Below the pieces are notes generated by a model that was given only the letters and a program-made list of their open reading frames with translations, was not told the origin of the DNA and searched no databases. DNA of 64,000 nucleotides from Orcinus orca (taxonomy: Eukaryota > Chordata > Mammalia > Artiodactyla > Delphinidae): the NCBI RefSeq assembly GCF_937001465.1, contig NC_064568.1:30442001-30506000 (forward strand), written 5' to 3'. Below are positions 23,571 through 35,749 of the stretch, in pieces. The position numbers and the translations under genes were made by a program. Position 1 is the first letter of the stretch. Every line of letters begins with the position of its first letter.

Positions 23571-23571
23571 A

Positions 23572-23782
23572 GAACATGGCATCTGAGTTCTGACACTTAC
23601 AGTTATGTGACCCTGTGCAAGTTCCTGTGTTCATTTTCCTCATGTATAAAATGCAGATAATATGAGGCATGCATACCACTAAGGTTCTTGTGGGAATTTA
23701 CATGAGTTAATAAACATAAGGCTTTTAGAACAGTGCCTGGCATGGACGAAGCTTTAAATAAGGATTATATGTCCTATTTGCT
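23572..23782 (+). repeat. MIR SINE
   Basis: 'gacacttacagttatgtgaccctgtgcaagttcc...cattttcctcatgtataaaatgcagataat...agtgcctggcatgg' is a sense MIR. Confidence 0.88.
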
Positions 23783-24035
23783 CTTTAGGTGCTACTTCTT
23801 CCAGGACACCCTCCATGATTTCCCCTCTGCTGATTGATTAGACATTTTGGGTACAGCACATCATTACCATTCACAAATTCATAATTCTTATAATACTTCT
23901 TCACCCTGCATTTTAATCGTCTGTTTACTTACCTGTCTCCCCTTTTAGGCTGTAAGCATGACTCATTTGGTTTTTATCCCTAGTGCCTATGTACATGGCA
24001 TATAGTAAGTACGCAATAAATGTTTGTTGAACAAA
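23783..24035 (+). repeat. L2 LINE 3' end
   Basis: 'ttccaggacaccctccatga...ttaggctgtaagcatgactc...cctagtgcctatgtacatggcatatagtaag...aataaatgtttgttgaac' is a good L2 terminus, directly after the MIR. Confidence 0.88.
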
Positions 24036-25930
24036 TTGATAAGTCTTAATGTGCCTTCTGACTTGGGAGATAAAAGAATGAGTTTATCATGGACAAATTG
24101 TATAAGCTTTCTAAATATGCCTGCCTATTCCATAAACGTCCAGGAGTACTTAAGCAAATATTAAGAAACTCGGTTCTAATACCTGCTCTCATTTCCCCTC
24201 ATTTTCCTCCCAATCCAGGAGATGCTACAGCACCAGAGAGAGGGTCTTTCCTTTCCATTGCTAACATAGTCAATTCCAAATGAGCCCTTATTGAATTAAA
24301 GCTGAATCTTGTTTAAGGGAAATTTCTAGAGAGAGCAGCAAAGTGACAGAGAGCCCTCCACTCATTTAAAATGCCATGCCTGGGGTCCTCCCTGGTGTTG
24401 GTGTGATGTTGGCGTCAGTTCTCTGCTTTTTGCCAAAGTCCTCTTCACTTCGTTCTACTTTTTAAGAGCCATAGATATTTTGGTGATAAACCTCAAAATA
24501 CAGTAATTTAAAAGCACTTCAGTTAACATTTTTAAATCCGGAGATTTCACATAAAATTTCTGACCTCTTTTTTAAAAAAATCAGAAGTCAACATTGAGTC
24601 TGCTTTCTTGCACAGCAAGCAGTCAGCTAGAGCAGAGTGGCAACTGCACACTTTTAATGGAGCTTTAAGCTCTCCTGTGAAGTACAGTCCTCTCCACTCA
24701 TAAGGATGTGGGTGCAGTCAGACCCTTCCTGCTTCACTCATTTAAGTGACCTGCCACGGCCCTCTAGGCATATAGTTTGCAACCCCTGATTTAGAGGATA
24801 ATTGCCAAATGGTCCACTTTGCCTTGGTTCTTTAGCTAAAGCCTTCACCTAACCAGAGGCAGCAAATAAAGTTAATGTTTTTGTAGCCACACCAACATGA
24901 ATATTTATTTAGAAGCCACTTACTGTTCCAGTTACGATAGAATGTTCAACCTTTCAAATAAAAAATTTTATTTTTCATGTTATTCTTAATTATGATGGAT
25001 TCATTTTAACATTTAAATTGTAAAAATTTATATGTTTAATTTAGGTTTTCAATGACAAGAACAGTTTTAAAAATTAATAACCATCATATTAAACAGTGGG
25101 GGTAGCCACTTAGTCAAGACTCACTGAAATCAATCTTACTTCTTCTTTAATATAATTTCAGTCAGTTGGTGATGGTATCAGATGAACATCAATGTCTTGC
25201 CACCAAAGTATGTATTAATGTACAGTGAATTTAATTCCATTTGAATAGGAAGTTCAGGTATGAGATATTGCTGAGAATGAATCTTTCATTGGAGGTATAA
25301 CAAAGTAGTATGATAAATTACAATGCCAAATTCTGTTAGTAACCTTTACCACTTAAATACCCAGTGTTTGTCATTTAGATAGATAGAATTACTCTTTAGG
25401 AGTTGTACTTTCTTGAACCACAACTCTGACGGAATATGTTATAGATTTTATTAGAAACTGAAAGAGTGGCATACTGTTTTTAAAGTTTCCTCTCAAAGAT
25501 CATTTTTCCCATAGAGCCAATGAGTTGGAAATTTTTGGTTCTTAACGGTATTTAATTTCTTAAGTGCCATTGAATGAACAGAGAATGGAGGAGGCAGAGT
25601 TTTTTAGATGTATATTTAAGATATAATTAGAGAATGTCTCTCAATGCAGTCATTCTAAGCTAGAATCCACTGTAGTGTCTGTGGTACATATTTGAGGGTT
25701 TGTAAACGTTTTCATGTGCATATCATTTAATAATACTTGTTTTTCACTCTCTCTACTCACCTGTCTAATGTGGGTGTTGAAGAGATTTGGGAAAAGGAGC
25801 AGTTTCTTGCTTTTCTCTGCTGACCCTGAATGGTTATGTGAAATAGGGACAACTACATAAAAATATTTGTTCTGGAAAATGAATGATTACCCAGCTTTAG
25901 GTCACCCTATTTTCAAATCACTTGAACAGG
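24036..25930. other. Intronic sequence; possible old DNA-transposon relic at 24500-24790
   Basis: Most of this stretch is unrecognised. The part 'aaatccggagatttcacata...gtggcaactgcacact...ctctccactcataaggatgt...agtttgcaacccctgat' has the look of a non-autonomous hAT-type (MER) relic, but I cannot name the family. The CDS-like frame at 24089-24283 has no support. Confidence 0.35.
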
Positions 25931-25934
25931 CAGA

Positions 25935-26195
25935 GTAGTATTAGAGGTAAAATGTGGCCTTGAGAGCTATATTGTAGGGGTTTGAAACCTAGCTGTCACT
26001 TCCTGTCTGTGGGCCCTTGGGCAAGTCAGTTATTTCTGTGTGCTTCAGTTTCCTCATTGGTTAGGTCCTGACAATTATAGAACCTACTTCATAGAGGAGT
26101 TGTTACTATTAGATGAGTTATTACTTAGAATAGTGCCAAGTTCATAGTAAGTGCTTAGTTAGTGTTAATTGATATTGTTATCATTTTACTATTTT
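25935..26195 (+). repeat. MIR SINE
   Basis: 'cacttcctgtctgtgggcccttgggcaagtcag...cttcagtttcctcattgg...ttagatgagttattacttag...catagtaagtgcttag' is a sense MIR. Confidence 0.87.
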
Positions 26196-26254
26196 CTCTT
26201 GACCTGAATCTATGTTTTTTAATTTGTGAATATGTTATCATAATAAACGTCTGA

Positions 26255-26880
26255 ACTTGCAGTTTATTTCAATTAACAAATACCTTTTGAGCCCCTGCTG
26301 TAGGCCAAGGTCTGTGCCAAAATATGTGAATCCGAAGGTGAATGGTGCACAGTCTTCTCATCCATGAGATTATAATAGGCAGAGGAGGCAAACATATAAA
26401 CAAGTTAATGATGATGGGCAGTGGTTAACACCAAACTAGTCTTAGGAAACAAATGCTGCTAAAGGAAAATATCAGACTTTTCTAGCCAAGTTGGAGTGTG
26501 TTATAAGTGGAGATATTTGTGCTAAATTGTGAATACACACAAATAAAAGCATGGAAGTTCATGTCACGTTTGATCCCTTAACTGGGTTGTATAATGGGAA
26601 TGTACAGAATCACAGTGCTGGAAAAGAAGACTGGATGAAACCATGAAGGGCCTTGAAAGCCATGATAAGAAATTTAAATTTTTAGTCCATTAGAGTTTTC
26701 TTTTTAAATTTTAACTTGGAGAAGTTTCACAATATTATCTGTATTCTAGAAAATGAGTACAATGTCAGAATAAAAAGAGCTAGAGGCAGAGAGACCAATT
26801 AAAAGGCTGTGTGAAGTCCCGGTGAGTCATATTAGCCTGAATTAGTGTAGTAGCAAAGAAGTAGAAGAGGAGAACAGATA
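26255..26880 (-). repeat. L2 LINE relic
   Basis: 'aacaaataccttttgagccc', 'gccaaggtctgtgccaaaat', 'tgaagggccttgaaagccat' and 'gagagaccaattaaaaggct' occur in the order of a reversed L2 3' half. Diverged. Confidence 0.75.
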
Positions 26881-27004
26881 TAAAAGATACTTCAGGATTT
26901 AAATCAGTGAAAAAAAAGGGAGAAAATGGCACTGAATTAATCTAGGGCTGGAAATTGGCAAAGTACATGTGCTACCAACAAGGGAAATATCCTGTAGGAG
27001 CTTA

Positions 27005-30000
27005 AATGACTGCTTAGATTGCTGTTTCTGCCCATGACAGAATATCTGGTATCAAACTGTCCTTCCTACTGTAAACAAATATAAAATTGGAAAAAATATT
27101 TGAAATAAGACTTTTCAACCATTTGGATAGCAGGCAACATACTTTTAAAAATGAGAAACAAATGAGATGAGTCCTATATTCCCAAGCTTTCTGAAGGCCC
27201 ATTCTGGACTGCAGAGATGGGAGCCCAGACAGAGCATGGCATCTTGCTGAATAGAGAAAGAGATCAGAGTTAAGGATGACTGAGACTGAGGTAGCCAGAA
27301 TTTGTAGGTTAGTGTATCTGAGAGGAGCTTCAGAAATATGCATCAGGGTCTTCTTGAACCTTTGTGCATGCTTACAGTAGGACCCCATGAAGTAATCACA
27401 GACGAGCCCCTGGGGAAAGAACACCTACTAAGCAGCTGTGACACACAGGGCTAGGAGATATTCAAGTACTGGCCAGAGTGAATAGGTATCACTGAACACA
27501 TACAGGAGAAACTCCAGAAAGACAATATTACTTAGAAATGGAGCTTATCTAGTCCTGGAGAAAAGGTTACCTTAGACCTGACCTAACAAATATAAAAACT
27601 CACATCAAAAGATCAAGATGATCTGCAAATAAACTTCCACCTGGAACATCTTTAGGACGCTTCTAAGAAAAACAACAAAATCCAAAAGCCCAAAAACATA
27701 GTAGCCATAATGTCCAGAATACAATTTTTAAAAAACGGATACTAGATAGGCAAACTGGGTAAACATGATCCATAACCAGGAGAAAAATCACAGGGCCTTA
27801 AAATAACTATTATAAATATATTAGAGGATTTAAAGGAAACTTTGAACATAATGAGGGAGCAAATTAAGAAACCCCAATGGAAAAAGGAAACTATGAAAAG
27901 AAATTTGGAAAAATACAATGTTGAAATGAAAGTTTCACTGGATAGACTTAACACTAAGTTAAACACTGGGGAATATCAGTAAAATTGAAGTCAAGAATAT
28001 AGAAACTCTTCAAACTGAAGCACAGAGAGAGGGGAAAAGCCTGGAAAAAAAATGAATATAGTCCGAATGGCCTGTGAAACAGTATCTGTCAGTCTAATAC
28101 ATGTGTAATTGGAGTACTATAAGGAGAGCAAAAAGAGATTGAGCAGAAGAAACTTTATAGAAATCATGGTTGAAATTTTTCAAATTTTGAAAAATATACC
28201 CATAGATCCAGTAAGCTCAACAAACTATGAGCTGAGAAACACACAAAAACCACACCAAGATCACACCATGGTATATCATAACTAAAAAAAAAAAAAAAAA
28301 AAAAAAAAAACCCACAAAGATCACACCATGGTATGTCATAATTAAATTGCTAAAAATCAATGATAAAATCTAAACAAGCAGCAAGAAGAGAAAAAATCAA
28401 TTATACACAAGAGAACAATGATAAAATATATCACCAGCTTTCCATCAGAAGCAATGAAAGTAGGAAGGCAATGAAATAGTGCTAGGGAAAAAAAATGTTT
28501 AAACCTGTCAAGTTAGAATTCTTTATCTAGTGAAAATATTCTTCAAAAATTGGAGCAAAATAACATTTTCAGACTAAAAAGCTGAGAGAATTCGTTACCA
28601 GCAAACCTGCACTACAGAAATATTAAAGGAAGTTATTCAGGCTGAAAAAAATGTGCCAGATAGAAATTTGAATCTAAGTGAGAGAATGAAGAGGACAAGT
28701 AATGGTAAATTAATAGGTAAATCTAAAAGGTCTTTATTCATACCATAAATTCTTTCAAAGTATTTGATTGTTGAAAGCAAAAATAACAATGTAGAAGTAA
28801 AATATGTGACAATAATAACACAGAGATGGTAGTATACTTTTATGAGGTTCTAATCCAGAAGATATTCTAATATTTATTCAGGGTTAAATTGTTAGAAGTT
28901 AAAGATTCATATTGCAAACTTTGGCAACCATAGAAAAAAGTAAAAGAACAACTAATCAAAAAATATAGCTAATCAACAAATTGAGGAAATTAATGGGGCA
29001 CTAAAAATATATTCAATCCAAAATAGAGGAGAGCTAAACAAAGAGCAGATGGGACAGATTGAAAACAAATAAATTGGTAGCCTTAAACTCAAACACATCA
29101 GAATAATTACATTAAATGGAAATGGACTAAACACTCCAACAGAAATCGTTATGTTGAATAAAAAGTGAGACAATTATATTCTGTTTATAAGCAGTGCACA
29201 TTAAATTTAAGGACACAGGTAGGTTAAAAAAATTTTAATACAAAAAGTTTTACCTTGCAAACACAAATTATAAGAAAGCTAGAATGGCTCTCTATGAATA
29301 TCAGTCAAAGTAGACTGCAGGACAAGGAATATTATGTAACAAGGCATATTTCATAATGATAAGGGGGTCAGTCATGTAGAAGATATAACATCCTACATGT
29401 GTACATAGCTAGTAACGGTGCTTGAAAATGCATGAAGCAAAAACTAACAGAACTGAAGAGAGAAAGATAAAAACACAATTATAGATGACGATTTCAACAC
29501 TCCCCTCTCAGAAATTGACAGAAAATCAGTAAACTTGAAAAATGCTGTCAATCAACCTGACTTATTTGACATTTCTAGGATGTTTAATCTAACAATTGCA
29601 GGATAACACTATATTCAAGTATGCATTGAATGTTCACCAAGATATATGGTATTTCAGGCTGTGTTAATCTCAGCAAAGTTAAAAAGACTGAAATCATACA
29701 AAGTACATTCTGTGGCTAAATGAAATTAGATGGAAATTAGTAACAAAAATATAACTGAAAAATCCTCAAGTACTTGAAAATAAAGCAACATACTTCTAAA
29801 TAACCTATAAGTAAAAGAAAACTAATGGAATATTAGCAAATATTTTAACTGATATTTTTACTAATTTTAAATGGTAATGAAAATAAAGCATACTAAAATC
29901 TGTGAGATGCATTACAGGCATCTAAAGTATGCAGAAAGAAATAATCAAGAGAATAAGTCAATGAAATGGAAAATGGGCAATGGAGAAAAACCACTGAAAC

Positions 30001-30957
30001 CAAATTTGGATTTTTGAAAATATTTAGTAAGTGATAAACCTAGACTAATGAAGAAAAAAAGAACACACACACATTGTCAATATCAAGAATGAATGTAAGG
30101 AAAAAGGAAAATAAGGGAATATTATGAACAATTGTATACTAATAAATTTGACAACTTAGATTAAGTGGGAAAATTCTTTTAAAGACACATTACTAAAACT
30201 GATACTAAAAGAAATAGAAAATCTGAGTAGCCTTATATCTATTTTTAGAAACTGAATTTGTAATTTAAAACATTCCCACAAAACAGTACAGGTGCGGATG
30301 GCTTTATGGGTAAATCTAACCAAACATTTAAAGAAAGAATAATACTGTCTCTCAGATAATAAAGGAGAAGGAAAATTTTTCAATTCACTTAATAAAATGC
30401 AGCCAGCATAATTCTGATACCAAAACCAGGAAATATATTAATTCCCAAAAGAGAACTATAAATCAGTATCACTCAAGAACATAGACACATGGATCCTTAA
30501 TATCATGACCAAGTGGTGTTTATTCCAAGAATTCAAGGTTAGTCTTACACTTGAAAATTAGTCACTGTAATTTTTCACATTAACAGAATAAAGGGAAAAA
30601 GTCATAAAGTCATCTCAATGTATGTAGAAAAATCGTGATGAAAATTCATTAGCCATTAAAATGAAAACTCACATCAAACTAGTAATAGAAGGAAACTTGT
30701 TGAGCCTGATAAAAGGCCTCTATAAAAAACCTACAACTAAATCATACTTAATGGTGAAATACTATCAATACTTACCTCCTAAGTTGGGGAACAAAGCAAA
30801 GATATCCACACTGACTGCTTCGATTCAGCATTGCATTAGAGGTCCCAGCAAGTGCAGTAAGATAATAAAGAGAAATTTTAAAACATACAGATTGAAAAAG
30901 AAGAAATAAAAGTTTCTTTCTTTGCAGACAACATAATCATCTTGTAGAAAATTCTAG
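27005..30957 (+). mobile_element. Ancient L1M, 5' portion, split by a younger L1
   Basis: It starts in a 5' region ('tgtaaacaaatataaaattg...gcaggcaacatact'). It carries an ORF1-like coiled-coil coding relic (27,800-28,650; 'tttcactggatagacttaac', 'ccagtaagctcaacaaacta') and then ORF2 pieces (29,100-30,940). Stops are dense. It is interrupted at 30957 by a 4.8-kb younger L1 and resumes at 35750. It contains a 60-bp-period direct duplication around a poly(A) tract at 28251-28344. Sense orientation. Confidence 0.82.
28251..28344. repeat. 34-bp direct duplication separated by (A)27
   Basis: 'agatcacaccatggtatatc' near 28259 and 'agatcacaccatggtatgtc' near 28319 are the cores of two copies offset by exactly 60 bp. 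Between them lies an uninterrupted A-run, 28284-28310. The pair differs at a few positions, so the duplication is not very recent. Confidence 0.9.
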
Positions 30958-31189
30958 AGAGGGCTGCTGCCATGTCCTGCCTGCTGTCTGCTGCACACAG
31001 TAGGGTGTTGCTCCGGGACCTTACTTCAGACGTGCAGAGACTCTCCCTGGAGTGTCTCAAATGCATGCAGTGTGCATGAACACTGAATTGGGATCAGTGA
31101 GCTGAAAGATACAGAGCAGCACGCTAGGCTGGATGAATCCCTCTGGACTGTGGATGGAAAAGACCGTGAGCACTGTTCGTTTTAGAAGG
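30958..31189 (+). other. Non-L1 5' segment of the L1 insertion (possible captured transcript)
   Basis: This piece lies inside the target-site duplications but has no counterpart in the other L1s here. It starts 'agggctgctgccatg'. The ATG at 30972 has G at -3 and opens a 35-codon frame (starts MSCLLSAAHSRVLLRDL) ending at TGA 31077-31079. An Arg/Leu/Ser-rich start of this kind resembles a mitochondrial presequence, which fits the 5' end of a processed host mRNA. I cannot name the source, and a subfamily-specific L1 5' UTR is an alternative. Confidence 0.5.
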
Positions 31190-31690
31190 GTCTTCACGCT
31201 CTGGCCGGGTGTCAGGCTTGAGCCTCCAAGGTGGGAGAGCCGAGTCCAGGACATTGGACCACCAGAGACCTCCCGGCCCCACATAATGTAAATCGGCAAG
31301 AGCTCTCCCAGAGACCTCCGTCTCAACACTAGGACCCTGCTCCACCCAACGGCCAGCAAGCTCCAGTGCTGGATGCCCCATACCAAACAACTAGCAAGAG
31401 AGGAACAAAACCCCACCCATTAGCAGAGAGGCTGCCTAAAATCATAATACGTTCACAGACACCGCAAAACACACCACCAGACACGGCCCTGCCCACCAGA
31501 GAGACAAGATACAGCCCCACCCACAGGAGCACAGGCACCAGTCCCCTCCACCAGGAAGCCTAAACAAGCCACTGAACCAACCTCACCCACCGGGGGCAGA
31601 CACCAAGAACAATGGGAACTACAAACCTGCAGCCTGTGAAAAGGAGACCCCAAATGCAGTAAGTTAAACAAAATCAGAAGACAGAGAAAT

Positions 31691-32548
31691 ATGCAGCAGA
31701 TGAAGGAGCAAGGTAAAAACACACCAGACCAAACAAATGAAGAGGTAACAGGCAGTCTACCTGAAAAAGAATTCAGAGTAATGATAGTAGAGATGATCCA
31801 AAATCTTGGAAATAGAATGGAGAAAATGCAAGAAATGTTTAACAAGGACCTAGAAGAACTAAAGAGCAAACAAACAATGATGAACAACACAATAAATGAA
31901 ATTAAAAATTCTCTAGAAGGAATCAATAGCAGAATAACTGAGGCAGAACAACGGATAAGTGACCTGGAAGATAAAATAGTGGAAATAACTGCCCCAGAAC
32001 ACAATAAAGAGAAAAGAATTGAAAGAGACCTCTGGGACAACATTAAATGCACCAACATTCAAATTATAGGGGTCCCAGAAAAATAAGTGAAAAAGAAAGG
32101 GTCTGAGAAAATATTTCAAGAGATTATAGTTGAAAACTTCCCTAACATGGGAAAGGAAATAGTAAATCAAGCCCAGGAAGCGCAGAGAATCCCATACAGG
32201 ATAAATCCAAGGAGAAACATGCCAAGACACATATTAATCAAACTATCAAAAATTAACTACAAAGGGAAAATATTAAAAGCAGCAAGAGAAAAGCAGCAAA
32301 TAACATACAAGGGAATCCCTATAAGGTTAACAGCTGATCGTTCAGCAGAAACTCTGGAAGCCAGAAGGGAGTGGCAGGACATATTTAAAGTGATGAAAGG
32401 GAAAAACCTACCACCAACATTACTCTGCCCAGCAAGAATCTCATTCAGATTTGACAGAGGAATTAAAACCTTTACAGATGAGCAAAAGTTAAGAGAATTC
32501 AGCACCAGCAAAACAGCTTTACAACAAATGCTAAAGGAACTTCTCTAG
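31691..32548 (+). pseudogene. L1 ORF1 with one premature stop
   Basis: The frame is continuous over 31691-32548 except for one TAA at 32084-32086, giving 131 and 153 codons. Domains in order: a heptad-rich coiled coil (roughly residues 35-105, including EAEQRISDLEDKI), an RRM with IIGVPEK just before the stop, and a C-terminal domain (RREWQDIFKVMKGKNLPP). Compared with a full ORF1 of about 300 residues, only the stop breaks it, so loss of coding is fairly recent. In life it would coat L1 RNA. Confidence 0.9.
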
Positions 32549-32603
32549 GCAGGAAACACAAGAGAAGAAAAAGACCTACAATAACAAACCCAAAACAATT
32601 AAA

Positions 32604-33267
32604 ATGGTAAGAGGAACATACATATCGATAATTACCTTAAATGTAAATGGACTAAATGCTCCAACCAAAAGATACAGACTGGCTGAATGGATACAAAAAC
32701 AAGACCCATATATATGCTGTCTACAAGGGGCCCACTTCAGACCTAGGGTCACAATCATATAGATTGAAAGTGAGGGAATGGAAGAAGATATTCCATTCAA
32801 ATAGAAATCAAAAGAAAGCTGGAGTAGCATTTCTCATATCAGGCAAAATAGACTTTAAAATAAAGACTATTATAGGAGACAAAGAAGGACACTACATAAT
32901 GATCAAGGGATCAATCCAAGAAGAAGATACAACAATTGTAAATATTTATGCACCCAACATAGGAGCACCTCAATACATAACGCAAATGCTAACAGCCATA
33001 AAAGGGGAAATCGACAGTAACACAATCATAGTAGGGGACTTTAACACCCCACTTTCACCAATGGACAGATCATCCAAAATGAAAATAAATAAGAAAACAC
33101 AAGCTTTAAATGACACATTAAGCAAGATGGACTTAATTGATATTTATAGGACATTCCATCCGAAAACAACAGAATACACTTTCTTCTCAATTGTGCATGG
33201 AACGTTCTCCAGGTTAGATCATATCTTGGTTCACAAATCAAGCCTTGGTAAATTTAAGAAAAATTGA
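32604..33267 (+). pseudogene. L1 ORF2 endonuclease domain, frameshifted
   Basis: The ATG at 32604 opens LNVNGLNAPTK and reaches LQGAHFRP, where the catalytic Glu of the usual QETH is Gly, and stops at 32760-32762. A frame shift leads into a second open piece (to 33267) with VNIYAPNIGAP, IIVGDFNTPLSP (the DFN metal/substrate motif) and SRLDHILVHKSS. The His-Asp end of the nuclease (SDHNAL) continues after another shift near 33260. Non-functional. Confidence 0.9.
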
Positions 33268-33866
33268 AGTTGTATCAAGTATCTTTTCTGACCACAATGC
33301 TCTGAGACTAGATATCAATTACAGGGATAAAACTGAAAACTACAAACACATGGAGGCTAAGCAATATGTTACTAAATAATCAAGAGATGACTGAAGAAAT
33401 CAAAGAGGAAGTCAAAAAATGCCTAGGAACAAATGATAATAAAAACACAATAACCCAAAACCTATGGGATGCAACAAAAGCGGTTCTAACAGGGAAGTTT
33501 ATAGCAATACAGTCCTACCTCAAGAAATAACAAAAACGTCAGATAAACAGCCTAACCTTACACCTAAAGCAATGAGAGAAAGAACAAAAAAGCCCCAAAG
33601 TTAGCAGAAGGAAAGAAATCATAAAGATCAGATTGGAAATAAATGAAAAAGAAATGAAGGGAACAGTAGCAAAGATCAATAAACGTAAAAACTGGTTCTT
33701 TGAGAAGATAAACAAAATTGATAAACCATTAACCAAACCCATCAAGAAAAAAAGGGAGAAGACTCAAATCAGCAGAATCAGAAATGAAAAAGAAGAAATA
33801 ACAACTAACACTGAGGAAATACAAAGCATCATGAGAGATTACTACAAGCAATGATATGCCAATAAA

Positions 33867-35060
33867 ATGGACAAGCTGGAAGAAATGGACAAGTTCTTAG
33901 AAAACCACAACCTTCCAAGACTGAACCAGGAAGAAGTAGAAAATATAAACAGACCAGTCACAACACTGGTATTGAAACTGATTAAAAATCTTCCAACAAA
34001 CAAAAGCCCAGGACCAGATGGATTCACAGGTGAATTCTATCAAAATTTAGAAAAGAGCTAACATCTTTCCTTCTCAAGCTCTTCCAAAATAGAGTAGAAG
34101 GAAGAATACCCCCAAACTCATTCTACCAGGCTACCATCACCCTGATACCAAAACCACACAATGATGTCCCCCCCAAAAAAAGAAAACTACAGACCAATAT
34201 GGTACTGGCACAAAAACAGAAATATAGGTCAATGGAACAGGATTGAAAGCCCAGAGATAAACCCATGCTCATATGGTCACCTTATCTTTGATAAGGGAGG
34301 CAAGAATATACAATGGAACAAAGACAGCCTCTTCAATAAGTGGTGCTGGGAAAACTGGACAGCTACATGTAAAAGAATGAAATTAGAACACTTCCTAACA
34401 CCATACACAAAAATAAACTCAAAATAGATTAAAGACCTAAATGTAAGGCCAGACACTATAAAACTCTTAGAGGAAAACATAGAACACTCCATGACATAAA
34501 TCACAGCAAGATCCTTTTTGACCCCCCTCCTAGAGCAATGGAAATAAAAATAAACAAATGAGACCTAATGAAACTTAAAAGCTTTTGTACAGAAAAGGAA
34601 ACCATAAACACGATGAAAAGACAGCCCTCAGAATGGGAGAAAATATTTGCCAACGTTGCAACTGACAAAGGATTAATCTCCAAATTATACAAGCAGCTCA
34701 TGCAGCTCAATATCCAAAAAACACACAACTCAATCCAAAGTGAGCTGAACACCTAAATTGACAATTCTCCAAAGAAGACATACCGGTTGCCAACAAACAC
34801 TTGAAAAGATGCTCAACATCACTAATCATTAGAGAAATGCAAATCAAAAGCACAATGAGGTATCACCTCATTCTCACAGCTGTCAGAATGGCCATCATCA
34901 AAAAATCTACAAACAATAAATGCTGGAGAGGGTGTGGAGAAAAGGGAACACTCTCGAACTGTTGGTGGGAATGTAAATTGATACGGCCACTATGGAGAAC
35001 ACTATGGAGATTCCTTAAAAAACTAAAAATAGTATTACCATCTGACCCAGCAATCCCACT
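33867..35060 (+). pseudogene. L1 ORF2 remainder with RT core deleted
   Basis: The N-terminal RT motif is present (NKSPGPDGFTGEFYQ near 34000-34045). The text then jumps at about 34195 from ENYRPI to the post-RT region (WYWHKNRNIGQWNRIESPE). All catalytic RT blocks, including FADD, are absent. The C-terminal part continues in broken frames to NKCWRGCGEKGTLSNCWWEC (Cys-rich region) at about 34915-34975. Confidence 0.88.
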
Positions 35061-35749
35061 ACTGGGCATATACCCTGAGAAAACCATAATTCAAAAAGAG
35101 TCATCTACCACAGTATCATTGCAGCACTATTTACAATAGCCAGGATATGGAAGCAACCTAGGTATCCATCAACAGATGAATGGATAAAGAAGATGTGGCA
35201 CATATATACAATGGAATATTAGCCATACAAGAAACGAAATTGAGTTATTTGTAGTGAGGTGGATGGGCCTAGAGTCTCATACAGAGTGAAGTAAGTCAGA
35301 AAGAGAAAAACAAATACCGTATCCTAACACCTATATATGGAATCTAAAAAAAAAAAAAAAAACTGGTTCTGATGAACCTAGGGATAGGACAGGAATAAAG
35401 ACACAGACATAGAAAATGCACGGGGAGGGGAAGGGTAAGCTGAGGACATGGGGAGGGGAAGGGTAAGCTGGGACAAAGTGAGAGAGTAGCATTGACATAT
35501 ATATACTACCAAATGTAAAATAGATAGCTAGTGGGAATTAGCTGCATAGAACAGGGATGTCAGCTCCGTGCTTTGTGACCACCTAGAGGGGTGGGAAAGG
35601 GAGCGTGTGAGGGAGGCACAAGAGGGAGGGGATATGGAGCTATATGGATGCATATAACTGATTCACTTTGTTTTACAGCAGAAATTAACACAACATTGTA
35701 AAGCAATTATACTCCGATAAAGATGTTTTAATAAAAAAGAAAATTCTAG

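Larger units (their letters stand above)
30958..35737 (+). mobile_element. Young L1 with foreign 5' segment, internally deleted
   Basis: Inserted in the ancient L1 with a perfect 12-bp target-site duplication, 'agaaaattctag' (30946-30957 and 35738-35749). L1 sequence begins only near 31190 ('ttcacgctctggccgggtgt'), so the first 230 bp are not L1. ORF1 has a single in-frame stop. ORF2 is broken, and its RT core was deleted near 34195. The 3' end is 'ccgataaagatgttttaata' plus a short A-tail. It belongs to the same family as the L1 at 2370-7512. Confidence 0.93.

Noticed and set aside
24500..24790. Naming this as a specific MER DNA transposon
   Set aside because: The look is right for an old hAT relic, but I cannot find clear terminal inverted repeats or an 8-bp target duplication by eye.
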